A stretch of 64,000 bases of DNA. Source: Amycolatopsis alkalitolerans. Its GTDB lineage: Bacteria; Actinomycetota; Actinomycetes; Mycobacteriales; Pseudonocardiaceae. Positions 40,768 to 49,254 of this stretch are shown here, piece after piece. Numbering within the stretch: the first letter of the stretch is position 1; the number at the start of each line of letters is the position of its first letter. The notes under the pieces were generated by a model. That model was not told the DNA's origin and searched no databases. It saw only the letters and a program-made list of their open reading frames with translations. The DNA lies in NCBI RefSeq assembly GCF_006152065.1, contig NZ_VDFW01000007.1, forward strand, positions 1 through 64,000. The letters run 5' to 3'. Made by a program: the position numbers and the translations under genes.

Positions 40768-42040
40768 CGCCGAATCGCTGCTTCAGGCCGCGGAAGGCCG
40801 TGTAGTTCGCGACGAGTTCGACCGATTCCCCGGCGAGCGAGCCGACCGCGGCGAGCGGGTCACGCGCGACGGTGTGCTGGACCTCGGCATAGGTCAGGCG
40901 GACGGCGAGGTCCGTCGCCCGCTCGCCCGCGGCCACCACGGGCCGGCCGGCCAGCAGCTCGAACGGGACGTCCCACAGCCACGACATGTCGCGGCCGTCG
41001 GCCTCGCGGCTGTTCACGGCGATGACGACCGGCGTATACGGCTCCAGCAGCCGCAGGGTCTCCCGCCAGCCTGCGGGGTTCTTCGCGAGCAGGAGCCGCA
41101 CCGAGTGCCCGGCCACGCGGGCGCGGCGGTAGCGGCCGGCCACCGCGTCGATCGAGCGCACCCGCTCGATCGCGGTCTCCTCCGGGACGCCGAGCCGGAC
41201 GGCCGCGGCCACGGCCATCGCGGCGTTGGCGGCGTTCGCCCGGCCCGGCAGGCCCAGACCGAGCGGGACTGACCCGCTTCCGGGCAGGCCGAGGCGGTCG
41301 CCTTCGAGGGTCCACCGCGGATAGGGGCGGGCGAGCCCGCACGTGCACCGCCAGTCCACGCCCTCGTGCGTCATCGCCTGCCCGCACCGGGCGCAGGCGA
41401 GGGCGTCCCCGTGCCAGCCCTGCCCGGCGCCGACCCAGACCGGATCGGCGCAGGCCAGCGCCGCGGACGCGACCAGCGGGTCGTCGCAGTTGGCGACCAC
41501 GGTCGTACCGGGGAGGCGGGACACGACGGCCCGCAACTCGCGTTCGGTGGCGCGGACCTCGCCGACGCGGTCGAGCTGGTCGCGGCTGAGGTTGAGCAGG
41601 ACGAGACAGGCGGGCCGCAGTTGCGTGGCCACCTCGGACACGTAGTTCTCGTCGACCTCGAGCACGGCCAGCGGCGCTTCCGGTGCGGCGACCAGGGCCG
41701 CGAGCACCCCGTCGGGCATGTTCGCGCCGTCGGCGTTGGCCGCGACCGGTCCGAGCGAGGTCAGGATCCGGCTCAGCATCAGGGCGGTCGTGGTCTTGCC
41801 GTTCGTGCCGGTCACCAGGACCACGGTGCGGCCGCGGCCGAGCCGCTCCAGCGCGCGGGGATCCAGCTTGAGCGCGACCCGGCCGCCGATCACCCCGCCG
41901 CCGCCGAGGCCGCAACGGCGCGAGGTGGCGCCGGCGAGCCGGGCACCGGCGATCGCCAGCCGCGTGCGGCGGGGGAGCGCGCGTACCAGGGGCGATACGA
42001 GCACCGGTTCACCGAGGCCGGCCGGCGAACTCGGGGTCAC
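40760..42040 (-). CDS. murT: lipid II isoglutaminyl synthase Mur-ligase subunit
   Basis: This 426-residue Mur-ligase-like enzyme has the ATP loop VTGTNGKTTT, a central NCDDP motif, a four-cysteine zinc ribbon insertion (CARCGQ ... CTCG) typical of MurT, and the C-terminal DUF1727 domain (LLLAKNPAGW, VIAVNSREADGRD). GTG 42040 is the start because AAGGAG lies 8 nt upstream; the frame is open further upstream without support. It acts with GatD at the membrane-associated lipid II stage. Confidence 0.94.
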   Translation of the reverse strand: MTPSSPAGLGEPVLVSPLVRALPRRTRLAIAGARLAGATSRRCGLGGGGVIGGRVALKLDPRALERLGRGRTVVLVTGTNGKTTTALMLSRILTSLGPVAANADGANMPDGVLAALVAAPEAPLAVLEVDENYVSEVATQLRPACLVLLNLSRDQLDRVGEVRATERELRAVVSRLPGTTVVANCDDPLVASAALACADPVWVGAGQGWHGDALACARCGQAMTHEGVDWRCTCGLARPYPRWTLEGDRLGLPGSGSVPLGLGLPGRANAANAAMAVAAAVRLGVPEETAIERVRSIDAVAGRYRRARVAGHSVRLLLAKNPAGWRETLRLLEPYTPVVIAVNSREADGRDMSWLWDVPFELLAGRPVVAAGERATDLAVRLTYAEVQHTVARDPLAAVGSLAGESVELVANYTAFRGLKQRFGDG

Positions 42041-42252
42041 GTTCTGGGCTCCTTCGGGTCGGTCCAGGGGCGGTTCGCCGTCACTCTTCGTCACGGATGC
42101 TGTGAGGACCCTGAGAAGCACGGAACGAAAAGGATGGTCCACGCGAACCGGTCGGAACGCTCCCCGTCCGGAGGGTAGTCACCGGTTCCTGAGTGGACGC
42201 TGAACGCCATGGAGCGCCTGGCGCGCAAGGAAAGATCGCTAGATTGTCGGCC

Positions 42253-43470
42253 GTGCACGCCTCCACCATCCGGATCGACACCCTGCCCGCCGTCGTCGCC
42301 GGCGCCGTGCTCGCCCTCCTCTGCGTCGCGGCGGTGCCGTGGGCGTGGGACCGCTGGCGCCGGAAGGTGCCAGGGCGGATGGCGACCACGGTCCTGGCGG
42401 TCGTCGCCGTCGTCGCGGCCTGCGGGCTCGCGGTGAACGCCGCCGGCAGCTTCTACCCGACCCTCGGCTCGCTGCTCGGCACTTCGCCCAACCCCGAGGA
42501 GGGCACGGTCGCCGACGCCGGCCCGGACGGCCGCGATCTGGGCCGGACGCTCGCCACGGCCGCCCAGCGGTCGGCGAACGGGCAGGGTTCGCTGCTGCAC
42601 CTGACCGTCACCGGGGCACGGACCCACCTGACCCGCGATGTCGACGTGTACCTGCCGGCGGGCTACACCTCGCCCGGGTACGCGGGGTTCCGGTTCCCGG
42701 CGATCGAGTGGATCCCGCATTTCCCGGGCGAGCCCCGCCAGGTCGCGACGCTGTACGGGCTCCCGGACCTGCTGGACAAGGCGATCGCGAGCCACCGGCT
42801 GCCGCCGACGGTGGTGATCATCGCCGACCCCAACGGGGAGCCGAGGCTGACCCACGACAGCGAATGCGTCGACGCCGTGGGCGGGCCGGCCAACGACACG
42901 TTCCTGTCCGCGGATCTGCGGTCGTGGGCGTACCGGACGTTGCGGGTCCGGACCGACCGGGAAGGCTGGGCGATCGCCGGCTGGTCGTCGGGCGGCTACT
43001 GCGCGCTGAACCTGACCGTCCGGCATCCGCAGTGGTTCGCCGCGGCGGTCAGCATGAGCGGCTACGACGCCACGCCCCGCGACGTCGAGACCGGGGACCT
43101 GTTCCATGGGCGCAGGGATATCCAGCATGCCAACGATGTAAGCGCCACGCTGCGTGAACATCCGTCCGCGGTGCGGTTACTGGTCACCGCGGACGGCTCC
43201 GCGGGGGACGAGCGGGCCGCGCTCGAACGGCTGCGCGCGGCCGCCGCGCCGCCGGTCGAGCTGACCACGTGGACGCTGGCGCCCGCGGGGCACAACCTCG
43301 CCGCGGTGCGCGAGGAGCTGCCCGCCGTGCTCGACTGGCTCGACACTCAGCTGGGCAATCCGGTGCCGGCCGGGCGTCTGCCGGCCGGCCAGGTCACGGC
43401 AGCCGGCGTGTGGCCGCTGCCGGACGTCGGGACCCCGGGCAGCCTCCGCGGCGAGGACGCGACGCCGTAA
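42253..43470 (+). CDS. membrane-anchored esterase-family protein
   Basis: This protein of about 405 residues has two N-terminal hydrophobic segments (about 10-32 and 42-62), then an extracytoplasmic alpha/beta-hydrolase domain of the esterase D / antigen 85-like group. The nucleophile motif is GWSSGGY and the likely catalytic histidine is in APAGHNLAA. GTG 42253 is preceded by TAGATT ending 7 nt before it and no SD, suggesting a leaderless start; TTG or ATG codons further upstream are possible. The gene is divergent from murT. The substrate is unknown. Confidence 0.8.
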   Translation: MHASTIRIDTLPAVVAGAVLALLCVAAVPWAWDRWRRKVPGRMATTVLAVVAVVAACGLAVNAAGSFYPTLGSLLGTSPNPEEGTVADAGPDGRDLGRTLATAAQRSANGQGSLLHLTVTGARTHLTRDVDVYLPAGYTSPGYAGFRFPAIEWIPHFPGEPRQVATLYGLPDLLDKAIASHRLPPTVVIIADPNGEPRLTHDSECVDAVGGPANDTFLSADLRSWAYRTLRVRTDREGWAIAGWSSGGYCALNLTVRHPQWFAAAVSMSGYDATPRDVETGDLFHGRRDIQHANDVSATLREHPSAVRLLVTADGSAGDERAALERLRAAAAPPVELTTWTLAPAGHNLAAVREELPAVLDWLDTQLGNPVPAGRLPAGQVTAAGVWPLPDVGTPGSLRGEDATP

Positions 43471-43508
43471 GCGTGCCAAGTGGCTCCCGATAGGGCCACA
43501 CTGGGAAG

Positions 43509-43673
43509 ATGGACGGCCCAGCCAAACGCCGCGCGGAGCTGAACCTGTCCCGCGTGCTCGGACTCGCCGCGCTGGCGGCGGGAATTCTCGCCGCGGCGGT
43601 GAACGCCGACGCGTGGTGGTTCCTGCTCGGCGTGATCGCCTTCGTGTTCCTGTTCGTCGCCGGCGAAGGCTGA
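43509..43673 (+). CDS. small two-segment membrane protein
   Basis: This 54-residue frame begins MDGPAKRRAELNLSRVLG and has two hydrophobic stretches, VLGLAALAAGILAAAV and WWFLLGVIAFVFLFVAG, with a short polar turn between. The positively charged N-terminus suggests it faces the cytoplasm. A CACACT -10-like box ends 6 nt before the ATG. Codon-position GC pattern and clean membrane topology favour a real gene, but I do not recognise a family. Confidence 0.6.
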   Translation: MDGPAKRRAELNLSRVLGLAALAAGILAAAVNADAWWFLLGVIAFVFLFVAGEG

Positions 43674-43745
43674 GGTGACCCGTTCGCGCGCTGCAGACGG
43701 CTGAAGCCGCTCACCGGCACCGTCCCGTGGCACGCACGGGTCACC
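43674..43745. terminator. inverted-repeat terminator region between convergent ends
   Basis: GGTGACCCGT (43674-43683) and ACGGGTCACC (43736-43745) are exact inverse copies flanking 52 nt, with a small CGGCT/AGCCG hairpin (43698-43709) inside. It begins right after the small membrane-protein stop and reaches the stop of the P450 remnant, consistent with a bidirectional terminator. Confidence 0.45.
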
Positions 43746-44062
43746 AGGTGACGGGCAGCTCGTACACGCCGTAGACGGAACCGTCGTGTTTGAACGGGAT
43801 CTTCTCCAGTTCCGTCGCCAGGCGCAGGGTGGGGATGCGCCGGTAGAGCGCGCCGTAGACGACCTGCAGTTCCAGGCGGGCCAGCGGCTGGCCGAGGCAC
43901 TGGTGCACGCCGAAGCCGAAGGCCACATGCCCCCACGTGTTCCGGCGGAGGTCGAGGCGGCCGGGGTCGGGGAAGACGGTGGCGTCGCGGTTCCCGATGT
44001 CGTTGGCCAGGATGACGCCGTCCCCGGCCCGGATGGTCCGCCCGCCGATTTCGATGTCCTCG
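43741..44062 (-). pseudogene. cytochrome P450 remnant (haem-binding C-terminal quarter)
   Basis: About 107 codons remain: LEDIEIGGRTIRAGDGVIL, NRDATVFPDPGRLDL, the haem loop FGFGVHQCLGQPLAR with the cysteine ligand, and the C-terminal VYGVYELPVTW. The preceding about 300 residues, including the I helix and ExxR, are absent. At about 44062 the sequence changes abruptly to an MFS transporter frame on the other strand. A deletion removed the 5' parts of both genes, so this is not a working P450. Confidence 0.85.
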
Positions 44063-44063
44063 A

Positions 44064-44453
44064 GTGCAGCTCGTGGCGGTCTCGGCGGTGATCGGCGCGG
44101 GCATCGGGTTCGCCTACGGGGCGTTGCCGGCGCTGATCATGGGCGCCGTGCCGGTGTCCGAGACCGCGGCGGCGAACAGCCTGAACACCCTGATGCGCTC
44201 GATCGGCACCTCGATGGCGAGCGCGATCGCGGGCGTGATCCTGGCCCAGCTCACGACCACCTTCGGCGCGGTGGAACTGCCCGCGCAGAGCGGTTTCCGG
44301 ATCGTGCTGGGCATCGGCGCCGCCGCGGCGCTCGTCGCGCTGGGCATCGCCGCCTTCCTGCCGGGGAAGGTACCGCCGCCGGACGACCAGCGGCGGCCCG
44401 CGCCGACCGCTAGCGCCTCACGCGGTGGCGGAGGTAGACGACTCCCGAGCTGA
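44064..44453 (+). pseudogene. MFS transporter remnant (C-terminal membrane segments)
   Basis: About 129 codons encode the last few segments of a major facilitator superfamily exporter of the DHA2/EmrB type: AVIGAGIGFAYGALPALI, ETAAANSLNTLMRSIGTSM, FRIVLGIGAAAALVALGIA. The first roughly ten segments are missing. It abuts the P450 remnant at 44062-44064 and its 3' end overlaps the convergent RibD-like gene by 44 bp. Confidence 0.82.
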
Positions 44454-44973
44454 AGGTGCGGGTCTCGACGAGTTCGAGATCCACCCGGCGCTCGTGCTGG
44501 GGAAAGAACGGGATGCCACCGCCGACGAGGACCGGGTGCACCCTGGCCCGGTACTCGTCGATCAGGCCCAGGTCGGCCGCCTGGGCGGCGAGCGTGGCGC
44601 CGCCGATCGCGATGCCGCCGTCTCCCGGTTCGGCTCGCAACCGCTCGATCTCCTCCGCCAGGCTGCCGGAGGCCAGGCGCGCGTGGCCCTGCACCGCCGG
44701 CAGCGTGGTGGAGAAGACCACCTTGGGGAGCGGGTTCCAGAGCGCGGCCCACTCGAGCATCGGCTCGTCGAGCGAGGGATCCTGGTCGGCGGTCTCCCAG
44801 TACAGCATCGTCTCGTACAGCCGCCGCCCCAGCAGGTGCACGCCGACCTCCCGGATCTCGTCGATGGCGAAGCGAAACAGCTCCTCCGGGGGCGCCGTCC
44901 AGTCGAAGCTGCCGTCCGGCCCGACGATGTAGCCGTCGAGCGACATATTCATCGAATAGGTCACGCTGCGCAT
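44410..44973 (-). CDS. dihydrofolate reductase-family protein (RibD C-terminal-like)
   Basis: This 187-residue protein of the RibD_C/YyaP-YwjB family has MNMSLDGYIVGPDG at the N-terminus, LLGRRLYETM and the nucleotide turn AIGGATLAAQA with PVLVGGGIPFF near the end. Such proteins are widespread NADPH-binding reductases of mostly unknown substrate. It is 14 bp downstream of the ABC-2 permease on the same strand and may be co-transcribed. Confidence 0.85.
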   Translation of the reverse strand: MRSVTYSMNMSLDGYIVGPDGSFDWTAPPEELFRFAIDEIREVGVHLLGRRLYETMLYWETADQDPSLDEPMLEWAALWNPLPKVVFSTTLPAVQGHARLASGSLAEEIERLRAEPGDGGIAIGGATLAAQAADLGLIDEYRARVHPVLVGGGIPFFPQHERRVDLELVETRTFSSGVVYLRHRVRR

Positions 44974-44987
44974 GGGAAGTCCTTTCG

Positions 44988-45791
44988 CTACTTGCTGGCC
45001 ACCCGCCGGTACCGCGCCGTCGCCAGCGGGGCGAAGATCGCGATGATCGCCACGCAGCACAGCACCGAGTAGAGCGCGGCGTGCTCGGCGGGCCAGCCGG
45101 CCTGCGGCGCGCCGAACCGGTTGCCGAACAGTTCGCGGGTCGCGTTGATCACGGCGGTGAACGGGTTCCATTCGGCGATCGCGCGCAGCGCCCCCGGCAG
45201 CTTGTCGAGCGGCACGAAGGCCGAGGAGACGAAGCTGAGCGGGAACATCCAGATGAGCCCGGCGCTCTGGGCCACCTCGACACTGCGGGCGGTGAGCCCG
45301 ATGAGCGCGCCGACCCAGGACAGCGCCCACGCGAACATCAGCATCACCAGGTAGCCCAGCACCGCGTCGGCGAAGCTGCCGCGGATGCGCCAGCCGACGA
45401 TGAGCCCGCACAGCGACATCACGATCAGCGCGACCACGCTCACCACGAGGTCCGAGGTGGTGCGGCCGAGCACCACCGCGAGCCGCGACATCGGCAGCGA
45501 GCGGAACCGGTCGATGATGCCCTTCTGCAGATCGTTCGCGAACCCGATCACCGTGAAGGCCGAGTTGAACGCGACCGTCTGCGCGAAGATCCCGGCGATC
45601 AGGAACTCCCGGTACGCCGCGCCGCCCGCGTCCCCGCCGATGGCGTTGCCGAAGACGTAGGCGAACAGCAGCACGAACATGATCGGCTGCAGCGTCGCGG
45701 CCATCAGCCAGTCCGGGTTGCGCCGCACGTTCATGAGGTTGCGCCAGGTGATGACGCCGCCGTCGGACAGGCCTTTCGCGATCGCGTTCAC
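44988..45791 (-). CDS. ABC-2-type exporter permease (DrrB-like)
   Basis: This 267-residue membrane protein has about six hydrophobic segments and the ABC-2 signature NPFTAVINATRELF near the C-terminus; QKGIIDRFRSLPMSR is the conserved cytoplasmic loop. GTG 45791 overlaps the ATPase stop (GTGA) with GAGGAG upstream. DrrAB-type systems export drugs or lipids; no antibiotic biosynthesis genes are near. Confidence 0.9.
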   Translation of the reverse strand: MNAIAKGLSDGGVITWRNLMNVRRNPDWLMAATLQPIMFVLLFAYVFGNAIGGDAGGAAYREFLIAGIFAQTVAFNSAFTVIGFANDLQKGIIDRFRSLPMSRLAVVLGRTTSDLVVSVVALIVMSLCGLIVGWRIRGSFADAVLGYLVMLMFAWALSWVGALIGLTARSVEVAQSAGLIWMFPLSFVSSAFVPLDKLPGALRAIAEWNPFTAVINATRELFGNRFGAPQAGWPAEHAALYSVLCCVAIIAIFAPLATARYRRVASK

Positions 45792-46750
45792 TTCTCCTCC
45801 TCGCTCGCGCCGTGGCCGGTCAGCGAAAGGAACACGTCGTCCAGCGTGGGCCTGTGCAGCCCGACGTCCTGCACGACGATGTGCTCCGCGTCGAGCCTGC
45901 GCAGGGCCTCGATGAGCGCCTTCGGCCCGGTGTCGACGAGGATCTCGGCGCGCCTGGTGTGCTCGTCCGCGGTGGGTTCGCCGGAGCCGACCTCGCGCAG
46001 CACGCGCAGCGTCGCCGGCAGGTCTCCGGCGGAGGCGAGCACCAGCTCGAGCCGTTCGCCGCCGGTCTGGGCCTTCAGCTCGTCGGCGGTGCCGCGCGCG
46101 ATCACCCGGCCCTTGTCGATCACCACGATGGTGTCCGCGAGCTGATCGGCCTCCTCGAGGTACTGGGTCGTGAGCAGCACCGTGGTGCCGTCCGCGACGA
46201 GTTCCTTGATGACCTCCCACGTGTCGATGCGGCCCGCCGGATCCAGCCCCGTGGTCGGCTCGTCGAGGATCACCACGGCCGGCTCGCCGACGAGGGCGCC
46301 CGCCAGGTCGAGCCGCCGCCGCATCCCGCCGGAGTACCCCTTCGCCGGCCTGTCGGCGGCTTCCTGCAGCTGGAACCGGGCGAGCAGCGCGCGCGCCCGC
46401 TCGCGAGCGGCGGCCCGCTTCCGCCCGTAGAGCCGGCCCACCATGTACAGGTTCTCGTAGCCCGTGAGGTTCTCGTCGACCGCCGCGTACTGGCCGGACA
46501 GGCCGATTTCCCGGCGCACGGCGTCGCGCTCGGTGACCACGTCGTGCCCCGCGACCCACGCCTCGCCCGAATCAGGGCGCAGCAGCGTGGTGAGGATGCG
46601 CACGGCGGTGGTCTTGCCGGCGCCGTTCGGGCCGAGCAGGCCTAGCACATGCCCGGTTGGGATCTCCAGGTCCACCCCGTCCAGTGCGCGTGTCTGACCG
46701 TACGTCTTGACCAGCGCGCGCGCCCGGACCGCGATTTCCGGTGGCGACAT
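45788..46750 (-). CDS. ABC exporter ATPase (DrrA-like)
   Basis: This 320-residue ATPase has Walker A LLGPNGAGKTT, signature YSGGMRRRLDLA, Walker B VVILDEPTTGLDP and the switch region TTQYLEEADQLAD. The C-terminal DUF4162 domain ends HRPTLDDVFLSLTGH, typical of daunorubicin-resistance-type ATPases. The start is ATG 46750. A GTCCTC/GAGGAC dyad lies 19 bp upstream. Confidence 0.93.
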   Translation of the reverse strand: MSPPEIAVRARALVKTYGQTRALDGVDLEIPTGHVLGLLGPNGAGKTTAVRILTTLLRPDSGEAWVAGHDVVTERDAVRREIGLSGQYAAVDENLTGYENLYMVGRLYGRKRAAARERARALLARFQLQEAADRPAKGYSGGMRRRLDLAGALVGEPAVVILDEPTTGLDPAGRIDTWEVIKELVADGTTVLLTTQYLEEADQLADTIVVIDKGRVIARGTADELKAQTGGERLELVLASAGDLPATLRVLREVGSGEPTADEHTRRAEILVDTGPKALIEALRRLDAEHIVVQDVGLHRPTLDDVFLSLTGHGASEEEK

Positions 46751-46768
46751 TGCGATGTTCCCCCCTTT

Positions 46769-46786
46769 GTCCTCCTTGTCGAGGAC
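46769..46786. promoter_or_regulatory. operator dyad upstream of the DrrAB-type exporter
   Basis: GTCCTC (46769-46774) and GAGGAC (46781-46786) form a perfect 6-bp dyad with a 6-bp spacer, 19 bp before the drrA ATG. The form suits a TetR or PadR repressor, the usual regulators of such exporters, but none is adjacent. Confidence 0.4.
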
Positions 46787-47213
46787 CAACATAAGGGCAG
46801 GCACCGACAAAAACGTCAGGGTTTTTCCCTGGCTCGACCGGCCACTCGATCCGGGCGCCCGCGGCTTCCCGGCCCGGCCGGGCGGGACGAGATCGGTCCG
46901 CCGACGGGCGCGGCGGTGGTGAGGATCCGCACCGCGACCGCCATCCGGGCCTCGGCCCGAAATGCGACCTCTTCTCCGTTCACCTCCGCGTCGCCAGAGG
47001 ATCACCGGAGTGGAAGCAGAACGGTGTTCTCCGCGGGGCCGACGCGAGGGTGAGAGGATTCAGGCAACCACCCGATCGGAGCAGAGTCCTCACCCACAGC
47101 TTCGAACCCGGGCCATATCCGGCCGTCTTCTCACCCTCGGTGAACAACGGCCGGAGTCGCGCCGGGCCTCCGTCGCTCCTTCGAGGAAAACGGATCCAGG
47201 TTTTCTACCGGAA

Positions 47214-47290
47214 ATGCACGTGCACGTGGCGCGTGCATTTACCCGTGCAGCCGGCGGTGGTAGTTTGCTGGCTGCAAGATGCACGTGCAT
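47214..47290. promoter_or_regulatory. cluster of TGCACG palindromes before the ECF sigma module
   Basis: ATGCACGTGCAC occurs at 47214-47225, its arm is mirrored by CGTGCAT at 47232-47238, and a perfect 12-bp palindrome ATGCACGTGCAT lies at 47279-47290, 41 bp upstream of the ATG at 47331. An extra half site CCGTGCAG is at 47243-47250. This looks like a multi-site operator for the gene or module that follows. Confidence 0.6.
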
Positions 47291-47330
47291 CCCAGGCTCC
47301 CTCGCGGGTACGAAGGACGGCGATTCGACC

Positions 47331-47648
47331 ATGGGCTCCACGCACGACACAGACACGGTCGAAACCCGGCTGATGGACCTCATCGGCCGCGGTTACCGCT
47401 TCATCCATCCCCGTGACTCGGACGGCGCGGTCGTCGCGGTCGTCGGAGTCCGCCCCCATGGCACCGTCATCGACATTCTGCGCCTCGACGCCGAGAACGA
47501 CGCCACCGCCCTCCGCGTGCCCGCCGACGAGCAGGATCCGCTCACCCCGACCCGCACCCTCTGGCACTGTCACGGCGCGGCCGATCAGGTGCTCGACAAG
47601 CTGCTCGCGCTCCCCGACGAGGCGGCCGCGATCTCGCCCGCCGGCTGA
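47331..47648 (+). CDS. hypothetical protein
   Basis: This 105-residue soluble acidic protein has TRLMDLIGRGYRFIHPRD near the N-terminus, a beta-rich middle (VVAVVGVRPHGTVIDIL) and LWHCHGAADQVLDKLL near the end. I do not recognise a family. AAGGACGG lies upstream of the ATG and the strong palindromic cluster lies just before it, so it appears to be a regulated gene. It precedes the ECF sigma gene by 46 bp and may be part of that module. Confidence 0.7.
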   Translation: MGSTHDTDTVETRLMDLIGRGYRFIHPRDSDGAVVAVVGVRPHGTVIDILRLDAENDATALRVPADEQDPLTPTRTLWHCHGAADQVLDKLLALPDEAAAISPAG

Positions 47649-47694
47649 TCCTTTCGCCCCAAAGGGAAGATCCGGGGTTCCGCTCGCGCGGCGC

Positions 47695-48321
47695 ATGGCT
47701 CAGGATGTCGCGGTGCACAGTGTGGCTGCGTTCGGTGATGGTGCTGAGATTCCCTTGAAAAGACAGGCGGAAACCGCCGGTGAACCCGATCTGCTCATAG
47801 CGTTGAAGGCCGCGCAGGGCGGCGACGAGGACGCGTTCCGCCGGCTCTACCGCGCGATCCAGCCGGGTATGGTGCGGTATCTGCGCGTTCTGACCGGTGA
47901 GGACGCCGAGGACGTCGCTTCCGAGGCGTGGCTGCAGATCGCGAAAGGACTGTCGTCGTTCAAGGGCGATTTCGACGGGTTCCGTGGCTGGGCAACGACG
48001 ATCGCCCGCAACCGGGCGCTGGATCATCTCCGCCGCCTGCGCCGCCGCCCGCTGGCCGCCTTCACCGACGAAGAGCTCATGGAACTTCCGGGCCGCGCGG
48101 ACACCGCGGGGTCCGCTGTGGACTCGCTCGGCACCGACGCCGCGCTCGCGCTGATCGCGAAGCTGCCGCGCGACCAGGCCGAAGCCGTGCTGCTGCGAGT
48201 GGTCGTCGGGCTCGACGCGGCGGGTGCCGCGAAGGTGCTCGGCAAACGTCCCGGTGCCGTCCGCACCGCGGCCCACCGGGGGCTGCGGAAGCTCGCCGAG
48301 TACCTCGGGGAGGCCCGGTGA
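47695..48321 (+). CDS. ECF-type RNA polymerase sigma factor
   Basis: This protein of about 208 residues has sigma region 2 (DAFRRLYRAIQPGMVRYL, GEDAEDVASEAWLQI, FRGWATTIARNRALDHLR) and region 4 (LIAKLPRDQAEAVLLRVV, VLGKRPGAVRTAAHRG). The start is probably ATG 47695; the GTG at 47713 is possible. It overlaps the next gene by GTGA, so the membrane protein downstream is a likely regulator or effector. The order and the small zinc-finger protein at 49255 suggest a sigma/anti-sigma unit. Confidence 0.9.
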   Translation: MAQDVAVHSVAAFGDGAEIPLKRQAETAGEPDLLIALKAAQGGDEDAFRRLYRAIQPGMVRYLRVLTGEDAEDVASEAWLQIAKGLSSFKGDFDGFRGWATTIARNRALDHLRRLRRRPLAAFTDEELMELPGRADTAGSAVDSLGTDAALALIAKLPRDQAEAVLLRVVVGLDAAGAAKVLGKRPGAVRTAAHRGLRKLAEYLGEAR

Positions 48322-49118
48322 ACGGCGGGAGTGACACTTTCGACGGCCGCGACGCTGAAGGACATGAGATGAGCGCGAACCGATCCCGTCGCATCGACCG
48401 GCGCACCGCTGAGCAGCTGCTTCGCGGTGAACCGGACCGTATGCGCGAGACGGAACGGGATGCCCTGAGCGAACTGCTCTCGGCGGCCGCCGCCCCCGCG
48501 ACCGAGGGCGAGCTCGCCGGCGAGCAGGCCGCTCTCGCGGCGTTCCGCGCCGCTCATCCGGTCCCCGTCCTTCAGCCCCGGAGAACCTCGATGATCAAGA
48601 CCACGCTGGCGAAACTGCTCACGGTGAAGGTCGCGGCCGTCGCCGCGGGCGCCGTGGCGGCAGGCGGCGTCGCGCTCGCCGCCACGACCGGCACCCTGGC
48701 CCCCCATTCGGGCGGCAGCACTCCCGCGCCGGCAGCCACCAGCCACGCCCCCGACGTGGCGCCCACCCCGCAGAACGATCAGTCCGTTGCGGGACAGGAC
48801 AAGCAGACCGGCGCCGGCGGCAGCGACGCCACGCCTTCGCCGTCGCTCATCGGACTGTGCCAGGCCTACACCGCCGGCGCGGGCTCGGACCACGGCAAGG
48901 CGCTCGACAATCCCGCGTTCTCGGTCCTGATCACCACCGCGGGCGGCAGGGACAAGGTGGCGCAGTACTGCACCGGCCTGCTGAGCGACCACGGGAAGCC
49001 CGAGACCACCCACCCGGCGGCGCCTTCGGCGGCCGACAAGCGTCCTACCGAGACACATCCGACCGGCGCGCCGGCCACGCATCCGTCCGGCCCGCCGGAG
49101 ACGCGTCCCAGCCACTGA
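48318..49118 (+). CDS. single-pass membrane protein coupled to the sigma factor (putative anti-sigma)
   Basis: This protein of about 266 residues has a charged cytoplasmic N-terminus (RRTAEQLLRGEPDR), one membrane segment (about 110-130, VKVAAVAAGAVAAGGVALAA) and a long Pro/Thr/Ser-rich exterior with two cysteines (GLCQAY, QYCTGLL). GTG 48318 overlaps the sigma stop; ATG 48369 is an alternative that removes 17 residues. Position and topology fit an anti-sigma factor, but it lacks a recognisable zinc anti-sigma domain. Confidence 0.75.
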   Translation: MNGGSDTFDGRDAEGHEMSANRSRRIDRRTAEQLLRGEPDRMRETERDALSELLSAAAAPATEGELAGEQAALAAFRAAHPVPVLQPRRTSMIKTTLAKLLTVKVAAVAAGAVAAGGVALAATTGTLAPHSGGSTPAPAATSHAPDVAPTPQNDQSVAGQDKQTGAGGSDATPSPSLIGLCQAYTAGAGSDHGKALDNPAFSVLITTAGGRDKVAQYCTGLLSDHGKPETTHPAAPSAADKRPTETHPTGAPATHPSGPPETRPSH

Positions 49119-49254
49119 CCGCCGCCCCCCAGCGGCGACGGCTCCCACGCCCACTTCTTCCACGGGAGCCGCCGCCTGTGGACGAGCGGCGGGTACCGCC
49201 CCCCAGGCCCGCCGCTCGTCCCCCTTCAAACTGGCCGATCGCAGGAGAGGCGCG

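Larger units (their letters stand above)
46751..47330. other. 580-bp non-coding region with promoters and operators
   Basis: No convincing gene is seen. The left end holds the DrrA upstream region with a dyad at 46769-46786. The right end holds the TGCACG palindromes at 47214-47290 before the next gene. In between, a minus-strand frame of about 55 codons (start near 46982, VNGEEVAFRAEARMAV) has mild coding character but no recognisable family; I do not call it. Confidence 0.5.

Noticed and set aside
43741..44062. Functional cytochrome P450
   Set aside because: Only the C-terminal quarter remains; the I helix and ExxR are missing.
46805..46982. Minus-strand frame VNGEEVAFRAEARMAV of about 55 codons
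   Set aside because: No family, no ribosome site, and composition turns to low-complexity Arg/Gly/Pro, as in shadow frames.
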